Positions 19,493 to 29,110 of a DNA stretch of 64,000 nucleotides are shown piece after piece; positions within the stretch are counted from its first letter, which is position 1, and every line of letters begins with the position of its first letter. The position numbers and the translations under genes were made by a program. The notes under the pieces are model-generated. The model worked only from the letters and a program-made list of their open reading frames with translations, had not been told where the DNA came from and did no database searches. The DNA comes from Leptospira koniambonensis (GTDB lineage: Bacteria > Spirochaetota > Leptospiria > Leptospirales > Leptospiraceae), in NCBI RefSeq assembly GCF_004769555.1, contig NZ_RQFY01000001.1:434001-498000 (forward strand). The letters are read 5' to 3'.

Positions 19493-20410
19493 GTGAGTTT
19501 AACAGAATCCATTCATGATAAGATCACAACACCTATTGTTAAAATCCCTGATTCAGCTCTGAAAACGGGGATCTATGATTTAACCAAGGAAGAACTGGGA
19601 CAAAGGATCGAACTAAAAGAAGGAGTGAGCTTGAGATATATCACTCCTCCTGATCGCAGAAGATGGCTCTTAGATCGGTTCTTACTCGGTTCCGATCTTA
19701 CATTTTTATACGGATACTTCCGTCAGATCATGATCGCAAGACAAACCGCCCTAAATGGAAAATTTTTCGATCCTCGTTGGATAGAATTATCAGGCGGGAT
19801 CTTAGACCTGATCGAAGGTTGCCAAGGAAAATTCCAAATAGAAAATTTAGAGAACGTTGTCTCTCCTCAGGGACCTGTAGTTTTTGCAGGAAACCATATG
19901 AGCGTTTTAGAAACTTTTGTATTCTCGTACTTTTTAGTTCCCCACAGAAGACTTACTTATGTAGTTAAAGAAAGTTTAATAAAGGGATATTTCGGTCCCA
20001 TTATGAGAAGTAGGGACCCGATCGCAGTAGGTCGTGACAATCCAAGAGAGGATCTAGTCAAGGTATTGGAAGAAGGTGAAAATCTTCTGAAAAAAGGGGT
20101 TTCTATCGTAGTATTTCCTCAAAGTACAAGAACGAGGACATTTAATCCTGCGGAATTTAATTCAATTGCGGTTAAACTTGCCTCCAGAGCAGGAGTTCCA
20201 GTGGTCCCATTTGCGATCAAAACTGATTTTTGGGAGAATGGTAAAGTATGGAAAGATCTAGGTAGCCTATACAGAGACAGAAAGATCCATATGAAATTTG
20301 GTCCTCAGATAGATACTAAAGACTCTAAAAAGGCGCAAGCAACACTTTTGAATTATGTGTTAACTAATTTAAAAGAATGGAATGTAGAAATTCTTTCCGA
20401 ACAAAAATAA
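19493..20410 (+). CDS. PlsC-type lysophospholipid/glycerolipid acyltransferase
   Basis: 305 residues, starting at GTG with AGGA upstream. The acyltransferase block NHMSVLE (His-x4-Glu) and the downstream FPQSTRTRTF region (equivalent of the EGTR substrate-binding block) identify the PlsC/LPLAT fold. It probably transfers acyl groups to a lysophospholipid or glycerol phosphate at the inner membrane. The N-terminal ~90 residues are an extra segment without recognisable motif. A terminator follows immediately, so it is the last gene of its transcript. Confidence 0.85.
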   Translation: MSLTESIHDKITTPIVKIPDSALKTGIYDLTKEELGQRIELKEGVSLRYITPPDRRRWLLDRFLLGSDLTFLYGYFRQIMIARQTALNGKFFDPRWIELSGGILDLIEGCQGKFQIENLENVVSPQGPVVFAGNHMSVLETFVFSYFLVPHRRLTYVVKESLIKGYFGPIMRSRDPIAVGRDNPREDLVKVLEEGENLLKKGVSIVVFPQSTRTRTFNPAEFNSIAVKLASRAGVPVVPFAIKTDFWENGKVWKDLGSLYRDRKIHMKFGPQIDTKDSKKAQATLLNYVLTNLKEWNVEILSEQK

Positions 20411-20418
20411 AATGAAAG

Positions 20419-20452
20419 AGCGGATCAAACAAATTCTCTAATCCGCTTTTTG
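20419..20452 (+). terminator. Intrinsic terminator after the acyltransferase
   Basis: AGCGGAT (20419-20425) and ATCCGCT (20441-20447) form a 7-bp stem followed by a T run. The loop is long (15 nt). Confidence 0.65.
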
Positions 20453-20465
20453 GTGGGGAGAAGGT

Positions 20466-20735
20466 TTAGTAACCTCCCCCGCCTCCTCCTCCACTTCCCC
20501 CACCATAACCGCAAGAAGCAACGGCCAATAGATATTGGGAAGAACATGCGGTATTTGCATATCCAGGGTTTTCGTTAGAGCAAGTTAAATACAACGCAGC
20601 TGCAGCATTGCAATTTTTTTTGTCGTTCTTATCATCTCCACCGGTTCCATATAAATCGTTATACGCATCACAATTTACAAAACCAAGCGAAGATAGAACC
20701 AATAGTAAGATCAAAATCCTTTTTTTAGTTCTCAT
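20466..20735 (-). CDS. Small Cys-containing lipoprotein with Gly-rich tail
   Basis: 89 residues from ATG 20735, which has GGAG 7 nt upstream (an in-frame ATG at 20741 sits too close to that site). A signal peptide ends at the lipobox-like GFVNC. The mature part has four further cysteines, likely two disulfides, and a C-terminal tail of almost only Gly (CGYGGGSGGGGGGGY). It looks like an exported small lipoprotein; no family is recognised. Confidence 0.75.
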   Translation of the reverse strand: MRTKKRILILLLVLSSLGFVNCDAYNDLYGTGGDDKNDKKNCNAAAALYLTCSNENPGYANTACSSQYLLAVASCGYGGGSGGGGGGGY

Positions 20736-20879
20736 AAACATTCTCCATATTATGGCAGATAATTTTTTCTAAGAATATCTGATTGATAAGGAACCGCAAT
20801 GGTTTTAGGATTAGATCACTATTTGTCGGAACCAACAATACAATTTTGGATATATAAAATGTCCTAAACTTGTTTTATT

Positions 20880-21686
20880 CTAACGGAACCAAAAACGATC
20901 CCCATCTAAGAAACGTTTTACACCTTCTTTGGTACTTTTGCTTTCCATTACTGGAAAAGTATTTCTGGCTTCGAGAGTTAACGCTTCTTGTAAAGGTAGG
21001 TTCCAGCCTTCTAAGGCAGAATTTAGATCTGCGAACATTGCATCTCTTGGTTGTTTACAAAGTTGAGTGGCATAAGAAAATGCTCTTTCTAAACCTTTTC
21101 CTTTTTTTACAAGTTCCCATACGAGTCCTAGTTGGTAAGCTCTCTCTGCGCGGATCCTTTGTCCTGTTAAGATCAAAGGTAAAGCAGATCCCCAGCCAAG
21201 CAATCTTGGGAGATATACTGTACCTCCATCTACTAAAGGAACTCCCCATCTTCTACAAGCGACAGAGAAGATTGCCTGAGGTTCTGCGATACGAATATGA
21301 CCATGACAAAATAATTCCAAACCACCTGCGTATGTATAACCATGAGATACAGTGATCACAGGTTTTTTCTGAACGATCCTCGATCCACCTAAAGGACCAG
21401 GATCATTCTTAGCATATTCCTCTCTTTCTTCTTGGTTTAGATACAGATTTGCCATTTTATCCAAACCAGAAAGATCTGCTCCGGAACAAAATGCCTTATC
21501 ACCTGCTCCATGCAAAACAGCTACGGTTAGTTCAGGATCTTTCTGAAAAGTTTTCCAAGCTTCCACAAATAGATCCGCCATCTCCTTATTCACTGCATTA
21601 TGAACATCAGGACGATTCATTGTGATCTGGAAAATTTTGCCACCAGCAACATCATGAATATTTGTAATCAATGGAAGATCTGACAT
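20880..21686 (-). CDS. Enoyl-CoA hydratase/isomerase (crotonase) family protein
   Basis: 268 residues with the crotonase fold. The first oxyanion-hole motif is KAFCSGADLSGL and the second is HGYTYAGGLELFCHGHIRIA. The hydratase glutamates are partly present (GGLELF), so hydratase, isomerase or hydrolase chemistry cannot be decided. It acts on acyl-CoA thioesters in the cytoplasm. It stands alone, divergent from the PAS kinase gene. Confidence 0.9.
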   Translation of the reverse strand: MSDLPLITNIHDVAGGKIFQITMNRPDVHNAVNKEMADLFVEAWKTFQKDPELTVAVLHGAGDKAFCSGADLSGLDKMANLYLNQEEREEYAKNDPGPLGGSRIVQKKPVITVSHGYTYAGGLELFCHGHIRIAEPQAIFSVACRRWGVPLVDGGTVYLPRLLGWGSALPLILTGQRIRAERAYQLGLVWELVKKGKGLERAFSYATQLCKQPRDAMFADLNSALEGWNLPLQEALTLEARNTFPVMESKSTKEGVKRFLDGDRFWFR

Positions 21687-21738
21687 ACCTAAATAAAAAC
21701 CTAGATCTATAATACAGAAAGAACTTTTTTGTTTGGTG

Positions 21739-21766
21739 TTGACTTCTTAAATCTTACGTCTAAAAT
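21739..21766 (+). promoter_or_regulatory. Sigma-70-like promoter of the PAS kinase
   Basis: TTGACT (21739-21744), 16-bp spacer, TAAAAT (21761-21766). The predicted start site is about 20 bp before ATG 21792, which supports that ATG over the TTG at 21729 that would lie upstream of the promoter. Confidence 0.55.
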
Positions 21767-21791
21767 TCCATCTACCCGAGTTGAACCCGGT

Positions 21792-24128
21792 ATGCCTCAA
21801 AAAGAAGAACTCGGAACAAACCAAACCTTAGATTTACTATCAGAACTTCTGGACACATACGTCTGGGAAACGGAAGATATAAGTCTTTGTAAGATCCCTT
21901 CTCAACTTTCTAAACGTTTAGGCTTAAAAGAATCCGAAATTTCCTTATCGTTCCTTCTAACAAAGATCCATCCCTCAGACAGAACAAAATTAGAAGTAGA
22001 AATTGCGTCTGCCAAAGAAGGACAAAATCCAGATCCATTTGAATTGAAAATAGCAGGACAGGATGGAGAGTTTTTATATTTCAAAGTTGGCATTCGATAT
22101 TTAAGAACTTCTTCGGAAGTCCAAGGCAAATATATATTCTTACTCCAAGAGATCACAAAACCAAAGGCAGATAGAGAATCTCTCAGACAAAGTAACAGAA
22201 GATTAAAACTCGCAACAAAAGCAGCAAATGTAGGCATCTGGGATTTAGATCTTATCAAAAATGTATTAGTCTGGGACGAAGGAATGTACAATCTTTATGG
22301 AGTTCCTAAGGCAGAATTTTCAGGCGCTTATGAAGCCTGGGAGAAGTCACTTCATCCGGATGATAAGAGCAGAGCTATAGAAGATTTTTATAATGCAGTC
22401 GCAGGAAGAAAGGAATTTGATACTGAATTCAGGATCATCTGGCCTGATAAATCAGTTCATTATATTAAGGCAATTGCAGCAGTATTTCGCGACTCTGAAG
22501 GAAATCCGATCCAAATGATCGGAACAAATTGGGATATCACTCGTATCAAACTTGCAGACCAAGAATCTATAAAAAACCAGGAGAACCTTGTTTTAAGTGA
22601 GCTAATGTTCAGAGGAGCATTCGAGAATAATGGGATCGGAATGGCGGTAGTTTCTTCTGAAGGAAAATGGTTAAAGGTAAATAGAAAACTCTGCGAGATT
22701 TTAGGATATGCAGAAACTGAATTTTACTCTCTCACCTTCCAAGATATCACTCATCCAGAAGACCTAGAAAAAGATCTATCATACGTAAAACAGATCTTAG
22801 ATAAAGAAATAGAATCTTATAAAATGGAAAAACGATACTTCAAAAAGGATGGTTCCATTATCTGGATCAACCTAAGTGTTTCTTCCGTTAGAGATAAGTT
22901 TGATAATTTCTTATATTTTGTTTCTCAGATAGAAGATATCACAGAAAAGAAAATTGCAGAACAATCATTGATCGCAATCAACTATGATATGAAGCAGATC
23001 TTGGATTCTGCAACACAGGTCGCCATCATAAAAACAGATTTACAAGGTGTGATCACGGTTTTCAGCAAAGGTGCAGAAAATTTATTCGGATATTCAGAAG
23101 AGGAATTGATTGGGAAATATACGCCGGAAATACTCCATGATAAAGAAGACACGGCCAAAAAAGGAAAAGAATTAAGCGAACTTTATAATAAAGAACTTAA
23201 AGGTTTCGATATATTCAGCGAGGTTGCTAAAAGAGAATCATATGATTCTAGGATCTGGAAATACAGGAGAAAAGATGGAACTGTTTTCCCAGCACAAATG
23301 ATCATCACTACTGTCAAAGGTTATGATTCTAAAATTTCCGGATTTTTAGGAATAGGCACAGATGTATCTGGAGCTCAGGAATATTTAGAAAGACTGGAAG
23401 ATACAAAACTACAGTTAGAAATTTTAGCAGATCAATTGAGCAGAAAGAATGCACAACTTCTAAACTACGCGCATATTACTTCTCATAACCTAAGAGCACC
23501 TACAAGTAATTTGATCTCCCTAGTTGAATTAGTGGAAGAGGCACAATCTGAAGAAGAAATACATTCCCTGCTAGGAAAGTTCAAGATCTCTGTGGATTAT
23601 TTGCAAGAGACCTTAGATAGTTTGGTAGAAGTATTAAAAATACAAGAAGGCACCAGACGTAAAATAGAACCTGTCCGATTCGATTCAGTTTTAAAAAAGA
23701 TAACTAGAATTTTAGAAGGTCAGATCCTGGAGACTTCTGCTGAGATCCGCTCAGACTTCTCCCCTTTAGAAGAATTCGAATATGATAAGGCTTATTTAGA
23801 AAGTATTCTATTAAATCTAATTTCAAATTCTATTAAGTATAGATCTTCTAGTCGTATTCCTAAGATAGAGATCCGGACAGAAATTGCAGAAGGAAAATAT
23901 TTGCTTATTGTAGAAGATAACGGTTTAGGTATAGATCTGAAAAAATACCAAAACAAATTGTTCGGTTTACATAAAACATTCCATAGACATCCAGACGCAA
24001 GAGGTGTTGGGCTTTTCCTCACTAAGTCTCAGGTAGAAGCTCTCAATGGCAGGATTTATGCAGAAAGTAAATTAGATCATGGAACTAAAATGATCATAGA
24101 ATTGCAGTCATTATCTCCTCTAAATTGA
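21792..24128 (+). CDS. Multi-PAS sensor histidine kinase
   Basis: 778 residues from ATG 21792. Three to four PAS/PAC domains are visible: an N-terminal PAS-like region, one starting near ATKAANVGIWDLDL, one near FENNGIGMAVVSSEGKWLKV, and one near ATQVAIIKTDLQGVITVFSK. A dimerisation helix carries the phospho-acceptor His in AHITSHNLRAPTSNL, followed by an HATPase domain with N-box NLISNSIKY, G1 VEDNGLGID and G2 RGVGLFLTK. No transmembrane helix is evident, so it is probably a cytoplasmic sensor. No response regulator is adjacent (orphan kinase). Confidence 0.92.
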   Translation: MPQKEELGTNQTLDLLSELLDTYVWETEDISLCKIPSQLSKRLGLKESEISLSFLLTKIHPSDRTKLEVEIASAKEGQNPDPFELKIAGQDGEFLYFKVGIRYLRTSSEVQGKYIFLLQEITKPKADRESLRQSNRRLKLATKAANVGIWDLDLIKNVLVWDEGMYNLYGVPKAEFSGAYEAWEKSLHPDDKSRAIEDFYNAVAGRKEFDTEFRIIWPDKSVHYIKAIAAVFRDSEGNPIQMIGTNWDITRIKLADQESIKNQENLVLSELMFRGAFENNGIGMAVVSSEGKWLKVNRKLCEILGYAETEFYSLTFQDITHPEDLEKDLSYVKQILDKEIESYKMEKRYFKKDGSIIWINLSVSSVRDKFDNFLYFVSQIEDITEKKIAEQSLIAINYDMKQILDSATQVAIIKTDLQGVITVFSKGAENLFGYSEEELIGKYTPEILHDKEDTAKKGKELSELYNKELKGFDIFSEVAKRESYDSRIWKYRRKDGTVFPAQMIITTVKGYDSKISGFLGIGTDVSGAQEYLERLEDTKLQLEILADQLSRKNAQLLNYAHITSHNLRAPTSNLISLVELVEEAQSEEEIHSLLGKFKISVDYLQETLDSLVEVLKIQEGTRRKIEPVRFDSVLKKITRILEGQILETSAEIRSDFSPLEEFEYDKAYLESILLNLISNSIKYRSSSRIPKIEIRTEIAEGKYLLIVEDNGLGIDLKKYQNKLFGLHKTFHRHPDARGVGLFLTKSQVEALNGRIYAESKLDHGTKMIIELQSLSPLN

Positions 24129-24323
24129 AAACTCACGAAAACTTACGTTTTTGTAGGAATTCCGACCTTATAGAAGGTTCTTAATTCTATTTAATTCTTA
24201 AATATCTATTTTCATCCGATTTCATTCGATTCGATCAAATTTCGATTTTTGGAATATTCTATTTATTTTTACAATTAGCTGAATCGGGTTGCTCCTTGGT
24301 CCAAAAAGATCTACACTTAAGGA

Positions 24324-24671
24324 ATGGATAATAGAAGCCAGAAGTCGGACCAAAAGTACCGAATGAGAACCCAGCCGGGCGGCGTCGTGATTCATTCAAG
24401 AGCCCAGCCCCAGAAACCAATCAAGTATAGAACAGGAAGACCGGAAGAGGAAGAAATCGCCTCCTTTTGGGTATTTTATCTTTTCCTATTTATAGGATCG
24501 TTAATACCGATCGTAGGAGTATTCCCTGCGTTTATCCTGTTCTCTTTTGCGAAAAATAAGTTTTTCAAATTTCTACCGCTTGTTTTGAGTATATTAACCA
24601 GCAGCTACGCTCTTTATATAAGAGCTCACTCAGGTTCTGTATTCCAACAACTGAGAAATTTCGTCTATTAA
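24324..24671 (+). CDS. Small membrane protein of unknown function
   Basis: 115 residues with a polar, basic N-terminus of about 45 residues and two hydrophobic helices (FWVFYLFLFIGSLIPIVG and FLPLVLSILTSSYALYI). TAAGGA lies directly before the ATG. No family is recognised. The 195 bp upstream are AT-rich with no clear gene. Confidence 0.6.
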   Translation: MDNRSQKSDQKYRMRTQPGGVVIHSRAQPQKPIKYRTGRPEEEEIASFWVFYLFLFIGSLIPIVGVFPAFILFSFAKNKFFKFLPLVLSILTSSYALYIRAHSGSVFQQLRNFVY

Positions 24672-24780
24672 GCCGAAAAAACTTAGAAGGACTTAAATTC
24701 TTCTTAAGAAAGAATCTATAGGTCCTAGGCAAATTTACCTTTCTTTAAAAGCCGGCAAAACTGGCTCTATTGACTTTATA

Positions 24781-26196
24781 TCAATCGAAAGTTTTCACAG
24801 CGCCAATACTAAAAGATGGTATACCTGCTCTTGCATTATAGGAATAACCAGTTAAGTTCGCGTTACCCACGCTTCCCACTGCATGAGAAAGATCCCAGTC
24901 TGTTCCTTTTCCACCTTCTATGGTTTTTCTAGGAATATTATAACTTACAGCTATATCTAAACTCCAACTGTCAAATAAATAACTGAAACCTGCAGAAACA
25001 ATATCAGTTAGAGAGAAAAATCCGCCAGTAGTTCCTCCCAAAGCATTACTTTTTACTAATGGAGAATTATAGGAATATCCGCCCCTCAATATCCAAGAAG
25101 GAGAAGCCTTATACTCTATTCCTAAAATTACCGCCCACTGATCTCTGAAATTCAAATGTGCATCCGCAGAGCCTGTTTTTCCTAAAGGAGTAGGAAGCCA
25201 TGGATCTTCTAAGGTTTGATTGGCTTTTCTTAAATAAGAACCGTAATTGGTATATACAAAATCTAATGCGAATTTCAGATTTTCAGGCCCGAATGCAAAT
25301 CCTAATACATGTTTTTCTGGCAAATCAAAAGTATAAGAAACACCTGTCTTACGATAATAGTTTGGATCGTTTGTTCCTACATTGTATCCACCATTCAAAG
25401 GAATTCCAACGTGAGATTGGTAAGCATATGCAATCCGGAAATAATCCGAAAAAGAATAATTTGCTCCGAGTATCCCACCTAAAGCGAAAGCATTTTTAGA
25501 ACTTTCATAATAATAACCTTGGCCAGGGATCTCGATATTACCAGTTATATCATAATATTTTTGATTCAATTTCTGGGTTCCATAAGCAAGCTCTACACTT
25601 CCACCCAATGATAAATTACCAAACTTAACGGAGAGGCCGTTCACCAGTTTAAAAACTGCGAATGTATTAGAGTTAGATTCTTTGATCTGCTTAGAATTTC
25701 CAAGTGGCCCGGGCATATTAATATCTGCCCATTGGTTCACAGTTTCTCCAGTAGGAGTATTTCTTGTGATCTTATCTACTCCTCCTGAAGCTCCTCCTGG
25801 AACATAGAATGTAACTCCATAATTGATCGTTTCAGTCACAGGAAGTTTAAAAGCGATATAAGGACCTGGACCAACCACGTTAGTCGATTTATCATTCTCA
25901 TAGACGAGTTCCGGATTCGGATCTTGGAAACGGTCCCTGTATCTGTTTTGGATAAGAGAAGCGCCCAAACCAAATTCCAATTTTTTGCCTTTAACCAAAG
26001 ATAAATTAGCAGGATTTAAGGCCACATCTACCGGAGAACCTCCAAGTGCGTAACCCGCGCCAGCAAGACCTAAATATCTGGAATTGATCGCGTTGAAGTA
26101 TAATCCATCAACTGCCAAAACTTCTCCGCTCCCAAAAACGAATAATAAGAATATTATAAATATCGAATACTTATTTCGGACCAAACCTCTATGCAT
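24781..26196 (-). CDS. FadL/OmpP1-family outer membrane transporter
   Basis: 471 residues. A signal peptide (hydrophobic core to about residue 28, GEVLAVDG) precedes the FadL signature region (LGLAGAGYALGGSPVDVALNPANLSLVKG). The rest has the alternating pattern and aromatic belts of a 14-strand beta barrel and ends in an aromatic residue plus Asp (AVKTFD). The family imports long-chain fatty acids or other hydrophobic molecules across the outer membrane. It is divergent from the serine acetyltransferase gene. Confidence 0.9.
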   Translation of the reverse strand: MHRGLVRNKYSIFIIFLLFVFGSGEVLAVDGLYFNAINSRYLGLAGAGYALGGSPVDVALNPANLSLVKGKKLEFGLGASLIQNRYRDRFQDPNPELVYENDKSTNVVGPGPYIAFKLPVTETINYGVTFYVPGGASGGVDKITRNTPTGETVNQWADINMPGPLGNSKQIKESNSNTFAVFKLVNGLSVKFGNLSLGGSVELAYGTQKLNQKYYDITGNIEIPGQGYYYESSKNAFALGGILGANYSFSDYFRIAYAYQSHVGIPLNGGYNVGTNDPNYYRKTGVSYTFDLPEKHVLGFAFGPENLKFALDFVYTNYGSYLRKANQTLEDPWLPTPLGKTGSADAHLNFRDQWAVILGIEYKASPSWILRGGYSYNSPLVKSNALGGTTGGFFSLTDIVSAGFSYLFDSWSLDIAVSYNIPRKTIEGGKGTDWDLSHAVGSVGNANLTGYSYNARAGIPSFSIGAVKTFD

Positions 26197-26276
26197 TTCT
26201 GTTCCTCCCGAGAACCCTGAATTACAAAAGTCTCGAAAGGATTTCCATCATAACACGCAAAAAATCCAATAAAACG

Positions 26277-26289
26277 AAATCAAATGTAC
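26277..26289. promoter_or_regulatory. Copy 1 of shared motif AAATCAAATGTAC
   Basis: This 13-mer lies in the fadL/serine acetyltransferase divergent region and recurs exactly at 30167-30179 upstream of the encapsulin. Here it is followed by ATATATTAAG, and a perfect 14-bp palindrome TTTAATATATTAAA lies at 26370-26383. It may be a shared regulator site; AT-rich context is a caveat. Confidence 0.4.
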
Positions 26290-26470
26290 AAAAGAGATAA
26301 ATATATTAAGCATAGAACCTATATAACTAAACAGTAGGATCTTAAACATACAATTAAAGCAGAATTATATTTAATATATTAAAATAATTATGGATTTTAT
26401 GGAAATATACTCAAAATATATCTATTATAGCAGATTCAATTCCGTAAAAGAAATCTATCAGGAGAATACT

Positions 26471-27367
26471 ATGGGAATCCATGAAACAAACGGAACACCT
26501 CAAATCGATCCAGGACTGGAAGATATATACCGTAATTTCCTAGATTCTATATTCAAAAAACAGAATGAAGATCCTCATCGTTATGGAGGAAGACAGGTTG
26601 CAGGGCAATTCGTCCAAGAACTATTCGATATTCTTTTTGCAGGATTTTTCTCAGATCTTAACTTTAGAGATCGAACTCAGGTAGAAGATAGTATCTCCCG
26701 TTTTCTACTAGATGCAAAGAAGAAGTTACAACCGTATCTTGTAGGGTCCAATGGTCCTGAGATCAATTGGGTTCTTTCAGAACTTAAAAAAGAATTACCC
26801 TTACTTTATGATCTAATCTGGAAGGACGCAATCGCTGCCTATGAAGGAGATCCTGCTGCAGAAAGTGTAAAAGAAGTGATACTCGCCTACTCTGGCTTTT
26901 ATGCGATTGCAGTTCACAGAGTTGCACATGTATTACATCGTTTAAGAATTCCAATTTTTCCAAGAATGCTAAGTGAATATGCTCACGAAAAAACAGGGAT
27001 TGATATTCATCCTGGAGCTAAGATCGGAAAATCATTTTTTATGGACCATGGAACCGGGATCGTAATCGGTGGGACTTCCGAAATTGCGGATAATGTTAAA
27101 ATCTACCAAGGAGTTACTTTAGGAGCTCTTTCTGTAAGTAAAGACCTAGCAAGTATTAAAAGGCATCCTACAATTGAAGAAAATACGATTATCTATGCAG
27201 GGGCTACTATATTAGGTGGAGATACTGTGATCGGAAGAAATAGTATCATAGGAGGAAATACTTGGCTCACACAAAGTGTTCCTCCTTATTCTGTAGTGTA
27301 TCAGAAAAATGAGATCCGGGTCAGGAATTCCAAAGAACTGGACAATGTGATCGATTTTTCTATTTGA
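26471..27367 (+). CDS. cysE: Serine O-acetyltransferase
   Basis: 298 residues from ATG 26471, which has AGGAG 7 nt upstream; the longer frame from 26390 has no ribosome site. The N-terminal helical domain and C-terminal left-handed beta-helix (IDIHPGAKIGKSFFMDHGTG, VKIYQGVTLGALS, IYAGATILGGDTVIG) are those of serine acetyltransferase, which makes O-acetylserine for cysteine synthesis. Cyanobacterial encapsulin loci carry an equivalent gene (srpH). Here it is convergent with the encapsulin-desulfurase pair and shares a promoter-region motif with it, suggesting coordinated sulfur metabolism. The short C-terminus resembles the EpsC type. Confidence 0.92.
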   Translation: MGIHETNGTPQIDPGLEDIYRNFLDSIFKKQNEDPHRYGGRQVAGQFVQELFDILFAGFFSDLNFRDRTQVEDSISRFLLDAKKKLQPYLVGSNGPEINWVLSELKKELPLLYDLIWKDAIAAYEGDPAAESVKEVILAYSGFYAIAVHRVAHVLHRLRIPIFPRMLSEYAHEKTGIDIHPGAKIGKSFFMDHGTGIVIGGTSEIADNVKIYQGVTLGALSVSKDLASIKRHPTIEENTIIYAGATILGGDTVIGRNSIIGGNTWLTQSVPPYSVVYQKNEIRVRNSKELDNVIDFSI

Positions 27368-27403
27368 AGAATATTGATCGAAGCTTGTTTTCGGATCCGA
27401 CCC

Positions 27404-29110
27404 TCAAAGAGGGCCGGAAGTCCTTCCACCTTTCAGATCGTAAAGAGCCCGGATAAGAGCATCTATATCTTCGCAAGTATTATAAAATGCTAAAGAAGGT
27501 CTTACAGTACTTTCTAATCCGAATCTTCTTAAGATAGGTTGTGCACAGTGGTGTCCTGATCTTACTGCAATTCCTTCCTGGGCTAAATATCTTCCTACGT
27601 CTTCTGTTTTAAAACCTTCCAACACGAAAGATAATACCCCAGCCTTATCAGGTGCAGTTCCGATCATTTTCAGACCAGGAATTTTTTTAAGTTCCTTTGT
27701 CCCATATTCCAAAAGAGAATGTTCATATTCTGCAATACGGATCATTCCGAATTTATTTAGATAATCGATTGCTGCACCTAATCCTACTGCATCCGCGATA
27801 TTACCAGTTCCAGCTTCGAAACGAAAAGGGGCTGGTTGATACACTGTTCTTTCGAAAGTAACATCTTGGATCATATTTCCTCCACCTTGCCAAGGAGTCA
27901 TTTGGTCCAAAATTTCTTTCTTACCGAATAAAACCCCGATCCCAGTTGGAGCAAAAACCTTATGACCAGAGAATACATAAAAGTCGCAATCCAGTGCTTG
28001 CACATCCACAGGCATATGTGAGACTGCTTGGGCCCCGTCCAATAATACCTTGGCGCCTTGTTTATGTGCCAATTCTATCATTGCCCCAGCCGGAGTTACA
28101 GTTCCTAATGCATTCGAAACTTGGGTGAATGCAACTATACGAGTCTTAGGAGTTAGTAATCTTTGGTATTCGCTTAGAATGATCTGTCCTGTTTCGTCTA
28201 CTGGAATTACCTTTAGTTTAGCTCCCTTCTCTGAGCATAACATCTGCCAAGGAACAATATTAGCATGATGTTCTAACCAAGAAATAAGAATCTCATCATC
28301 CTTTCCTATATTCTGTCTTCCCCAGGTTTGGGCGACTAGATTGATCGCCTCAGTAGCACCTCTAACAAATACGATCTCCTCGGTCGAAGAAGAATTTAGA
28401 AAACCCTTTACCTTCTCCCTTGCAGCCTCGTATGCGTCAGTCGCTCTTGCCGCAAGAGTATGAGCTCCCCTATGAATATTGGAATTCTCATGTTTGTAAA
28501 AGTAGGAAAGTCGATCGATTACTGCCTGAGGTTTATGAGTGGTGGCTGCATTATCCAACCAAACTAAATTTCGACCATTTACCCTCTCTTCTAAGATGGG
28601 AAAATCTTTTCTGGCATAACTCAGATCGAAATTTCCTGAAGAAATATCTACAGAAGGAACTAAACTTGGGCTAAAACTAAACGGATCAGAAATTTGGATA
28701 TTCTGGGCTTGCGATTCAAAAGACCTGAATTCATCCAAAAAAGAAAATGGAGAATTCTGCCTAGGTAAACCTTGTCCGGAACCTGGGACATTCAATCCTC
28801 CAGGGAATGTAGGAACTCCAACACCGGACAATCCTAGATCAGGAACCCTTGTATATCCAGCCCCAGAACTAGAAGTCCATGAATTCACTTTAGAAGCAGA
28901 TTCTGCCTGAGAGATAATTCCTTGGCTATCTGCAGGAATCTCATTTGGGATTTTGGAAGAAGAAAGAACCAATTCGTCCACGTTAGATCCACTTGAAAGA
29001 GGTCCGAAAAAATTCTTAGACCATTCTGCAATCAAGTTAGGATCTACGGGAGGTGAATCCTTCCAGGAAAATTCTCCGGGATATTCCGGAGAAAAATCAT
29101 TTGTACTCAT
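27404..29110 (-). CDS. sufS: Cysteine desulfurase with N-terminal encapsulin-targeting extension
   Basis: 568 residues against about 410 for ordinary SufS. Residues about 160-568 are a group II cysteine desulfurase: PLP Lys384 in FSGHKVFAP, catalytic Cys522 in RSGHHCAQP, and DNAATTHKP near 186-194. Residues 1-158 are low-complexity, rich in Ser, Pro and Gly, with two hydrophobic islands (LIAEWSKNFFG, 26-36; FSFLDEFRSF, 122-131). Such extensions load desulfurases into family 2A encapsulins. The enzyme converts cysteine to alanine and an enzyme persulfide. Its start overlaps the encapsulin stop by 14 bp, implying translational coupling. Expected location: inside the shell. Confidence 0.93.
   Translation of the reverse strand: MSTNDFSPEYPGEFSWKDSPPVDPNLIAEWSKNFFGPLSSGSNVDELVLSSSKIPNEIPADSQGIISQAESASKVNSWTSSSGAGYTRVPDLGLSGVGVPTFPGGLNVPGSGQGLPRQNSPFSFLDEFRSFESQAQNIQISDPFSFSPSLVPSVDISSGNFDLSYARKDFPILEERVNGRNLVWLDNAATTHKPQAVIDRLSYFYKHENSNIHRGAHTLAARATDAYEAAREKVKGFLNSSSTEEIVFVRGATEAINLVAQTWGRQNIGKDDEILISWLEHHANIVPWQMLCSEKGAKLKVIPVDETGQIILSEYQRLLTPKTRIVAFTQVSNALGTVTPAGAMIELAHKQGAKVLLDGAQAVSHMPVDVQALDCDFYVFSGHKVFAPTGIGVLFGKKEILDQMTPWQGGGNMIQDVTFERTVYQPAPFRFEAGTGNIADAVGLGAAIDYLNKFGMIRIAEYEHSLLEYGTKELKKIPGLKMIGTAPDKAGVLSFVLEGFKTEDVGRYLAQEGIAVRSGHHCAQPILRRFGLESTVRPSLAFYNTCEDIDALIRALYDLKGGRTSGPL

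Noticed and set aside
27388..27420. Hairpin CCCTC-AAA-GAGGG at the end of the desulfurase gene as terminator
   Set aside because: The stem is short, overlaps the stop codon and has no T tract on either strand.
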